Shown here piece by piece: positions 5,879-6,544 of a stretch of DNA of 6,544 nucleotides; the stretch's first letter is position 1, and each line of letters starts with the position of its first letter. The translations under genes were made by a program, and so were the position numbers. The stretch spans positions 1 through 6,544 of the forward strand of contig SFHH01000117.1 of assembly GCA_004555735.1 (NCBI GenBank), written 5' to 3'. This DNA is from Acidaminococcus fermentans. GTDB lineage: Bacteria; Bacillota_C; Negativicutes; Acidaminococcales; Acidaminococcaceae. The notes beneath the pieces are model-generated. The model did not search any database, was not told the DNA's origin, and was given only the letters and a program-made list of their open reading frames with translations.

Positions 5879-5907
5879 ATTATAGAAAAAGAAAATTGTC
5901 TTGAAAA
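5879..5907 (-). promoter_or_regulatory. Candidate promoter of the DJ-1-like gene
   Basis: Read on the - strand, TTTTCA (5902-5907) is 17 nt from a perfect -10 TATAAT (5879-5884). The -35 matches consensus at only four of six positions, so activation by a regulator bound upstream is possible. The 18-bp palindrome at 5929-5946 lies 21 nt upstream of this -35. Confidence 0.6.
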
Positions 5908-5928
5908 GAAGATACTTTTTGGGCCGTT

Positions 5929-5946
5929 AGTACCCAAATGGGTACT
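5929..5946. promoter_or_regulatory. 18-bp palindrome, candidate HxlR-type operator
   Basis: AGTACCC-AAAT-GGGTACT has perfect 7-bp arms and begins 2 nt after the stop codon of the HxlR-type gene, upstream of the DJ-1-like promoter. Size, symmetry and place fit a dimeric winged-helix regulator. No T-run follows on either strand, so it is not an intrinsic terminator. Binding by the neighbouring regulator is inference. Confidence 0.6.
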
Positions 5947-5948
5947 GC

Positions 5949-6275
5949 TCAAAAGGTTCCCTCCATATGTTTCCTTCCCCAGTCGCACATCGCGTAGACC
6001 ACCTCGTGCAGGGTGTTGCCCAGGTCAGTCATGGTGTATTCTGTCTTGGGCGGTACCACCGGATACACCTTCCGGTGAATCAGACCGTCCTTTTCCAGCT
6101 CTCGCAGCTGCTGGGTCAGCATCTTGGCTGTGGCCCGGGGAATGTATTTCTGGATTTGGTTGAATCGCAGCACCTTGTCATCCATGATGTGGTACAGGAT
6201 GATGGCCTTATATTTTCCTCCAATCAGGCTCAAGGTGGCTTCCACTGGACAATTGAATTTCTTGTTTTCTTCCAT
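5949..6275 (-). CDS. HxlR-family winged helix-turn-helix regulator
   Basis: This encodes 108 residues, the normal size for the family. The N-terminal CPVEATLSLIGGKYK (C9 to K23) is the HxlR signature. The helix-turn-helix and wing follow: RFNQIQKYIPRATAKMLTQQLRELEKDGLIHRKVYPVVPPKTEYTMTDLG in one continuous match to the usual family pattern. C9 is at the position where YodB and HypR of Bacillus sense quinones, diamide or hypochlorite by thiol oxidation; a second Cys is near the C-terminus (CDWG). The ATG has AGGAGGG (complement of 6282-6288) 6 nt upstream. It is divergent from a flavin-reductase-like gene and upstream of the DJ-1-like gene, a setting typical of HxlR control of neighbouring redox enzymes. 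The inducer cannot be told from sequence. Confidence 0.92.
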   Translation of the reverse strand: MEENKKFNCPVEATLSLIGGKYKAIILYHIMDDKVLRFNQIQKYIPRATAKMLTQQLRELEKDGLIHRKVYPVVPPKTEYTMTDLGNTLHEVVYAMCDWGRKHMEGTF

Positions 6276-6305
6276 GACAATCCCTCCTAGAGTTTCTTAA
6301 AAGAT

Positions 6306-6316
6306 AGTATAATACT
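6306..6316. promoter_or_regulatory. 11-bp palindrome and -10-like sequence in the divergent region
   Basis: AGTAT-A-ATACT is a perfect palindrome. On the - strand it contains TATACT and TATTAT, either of which could be the -10 of the HxlR-type gene, though no good -35 is seen 16-18 nt upstream. It shares AGTA...TACT with the palindrome at 5929-5946, at shorter spacing. It may be an autoregulatory site. Confidence 0.4.
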
Positions 6317-6329
6317 TTAAAGTGCATTC

Positions 6330-6358
6330 TTGCTGTTTAGAAATTCTATTGCTAATAT
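6330..6358 (+). promoter_or_regulatory. Promoter of the flavin-reductase-like gene
   Basis: The -35 TTGCTG (6330-6335) and -10 TAATAT (6353-6358) are 17 nt apart. The -10 lies inside an imperfect palindrome, TGCTA-ATATG-TAGCA (6350-6364), which could bind a repressor. The start is expected near 6365, giving a leader of about 45 nt. Confidence 0.6.
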
Positions 6359-6409
6359 GTAGCATATCGAACAAAAAAATACAAATGCAAATTTTGGAGG
6401 AATGAAGAA

Positions 6410-6544
6410 ATGTTAAAAGATATCGGCGCAGTGATGGCTCTTTATCCGACCCCAGTAACGGTGGTCGGCACGGTAGTGGATGGTCGGGTGAACTGGCTGA
6501 CTATTGCTCACGTGGGTGTGGTGGAACATACGAAGTTCATGATC
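6410..6544 (+). CDS. Flavin reductase-like protein, 5' part (partial)
   Basis: The window contains 45 codons, beginning MLKDIGAVMALYPTPVTVVG and continuing VDGRVNWLTIAHVG, with no stop before the edge. The YPTPVTVVG and NWLTIAH segments match the start of the FMN-binding split-barrel flavin reductase-like family (flavoredoxin/DIM6-NTAB type), where they form the first strands around the FMN phosphate. TTGGAGGA (6395-6401) is the ribosome-binding site, and the preceding ATG at 6402 stops after four codons, so 6410 is the start. It is divergent from the HxlR-type gene, with a 134-nt region between the two starts. The electron acceptor cannot be inferred from the fragment. Confidence 0.85.
   Translation, partial: MLKDIGAVMALYPTPVTVVGTVVDGRVNWLTIAHVGVVEHTKFMI

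Noticed and set aside
5967..6290. 107-codon open frame on the + strand opposite the HxlR-type gene
   Set aside because: The - strand product matches the HxlR family along its length; the opposite frame shows no family features.

Overview
The window looks like chromosomal DNA from a diderm Firmicute (class Negativicutes; an Acidaminococcus-like genus is my best guess, not proven). The main clue is an array of porin-like outer-membrane proteins. Each complete one has a signal peptide, a single SLH domain, a short coiled coil and a beta-barrel ending in Phe. This is the OmpM/Mep45 architecture by which Negativicutes tether the outer membrane to peptidoglycan.

Layout. Positions 1-98 hold the 3' end of a first OmpM-type gene, closed by a terminator. 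Three complete paralogues follow on the + strand (378-1649, 1969-3288, 3648-4916). Each has its own promoter, a 110-155 nt untranslated leader and a strong intrinsic terminator, so each is probably transcribed alone. The first two complete genes form a tandem duplication that includes promoter and leader. Their SLH/coiled-coil anchors are almost identical while the barrels differ. The third gene has a different consensus promoter and a different leader, but it shares a 17-nt leader motif with the other two. The gap before the third gene (3344-3490) holds a CTCACGC tandem and a roughly 130-bp imperfect palindrome of unknown nature.

The right part (5003-6544) is a separate, probably redox-related block. 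On the - strand lie an HxlR-family regulator and, downstream of it, a DJ-1/PfpI-family protein with a signal peptide. On the + strand, divergent from the regulator, a flavin-reductase-like gene begins and runs off the window. An 18-bp palindrome just after the regulator's stop codon and an 11-bp palindrome in the divergent promoter region are candidate regulator sites. A perfect 22-bp stem-loop separates the porin array from this convergent block.

How it fits together: the porins probably supply outer-membrane permeability and attachment to the cell wall, with variable surface loops. The HxlR, DJ-1 and flavin-reductase genes look like a small response module for electrophile or oxidative stress. 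The functions of that module and the regulatory links are inference. The most novel-looking signals are the shared porin leader motif, the structured leader of the third porin gene and the long palindrome.
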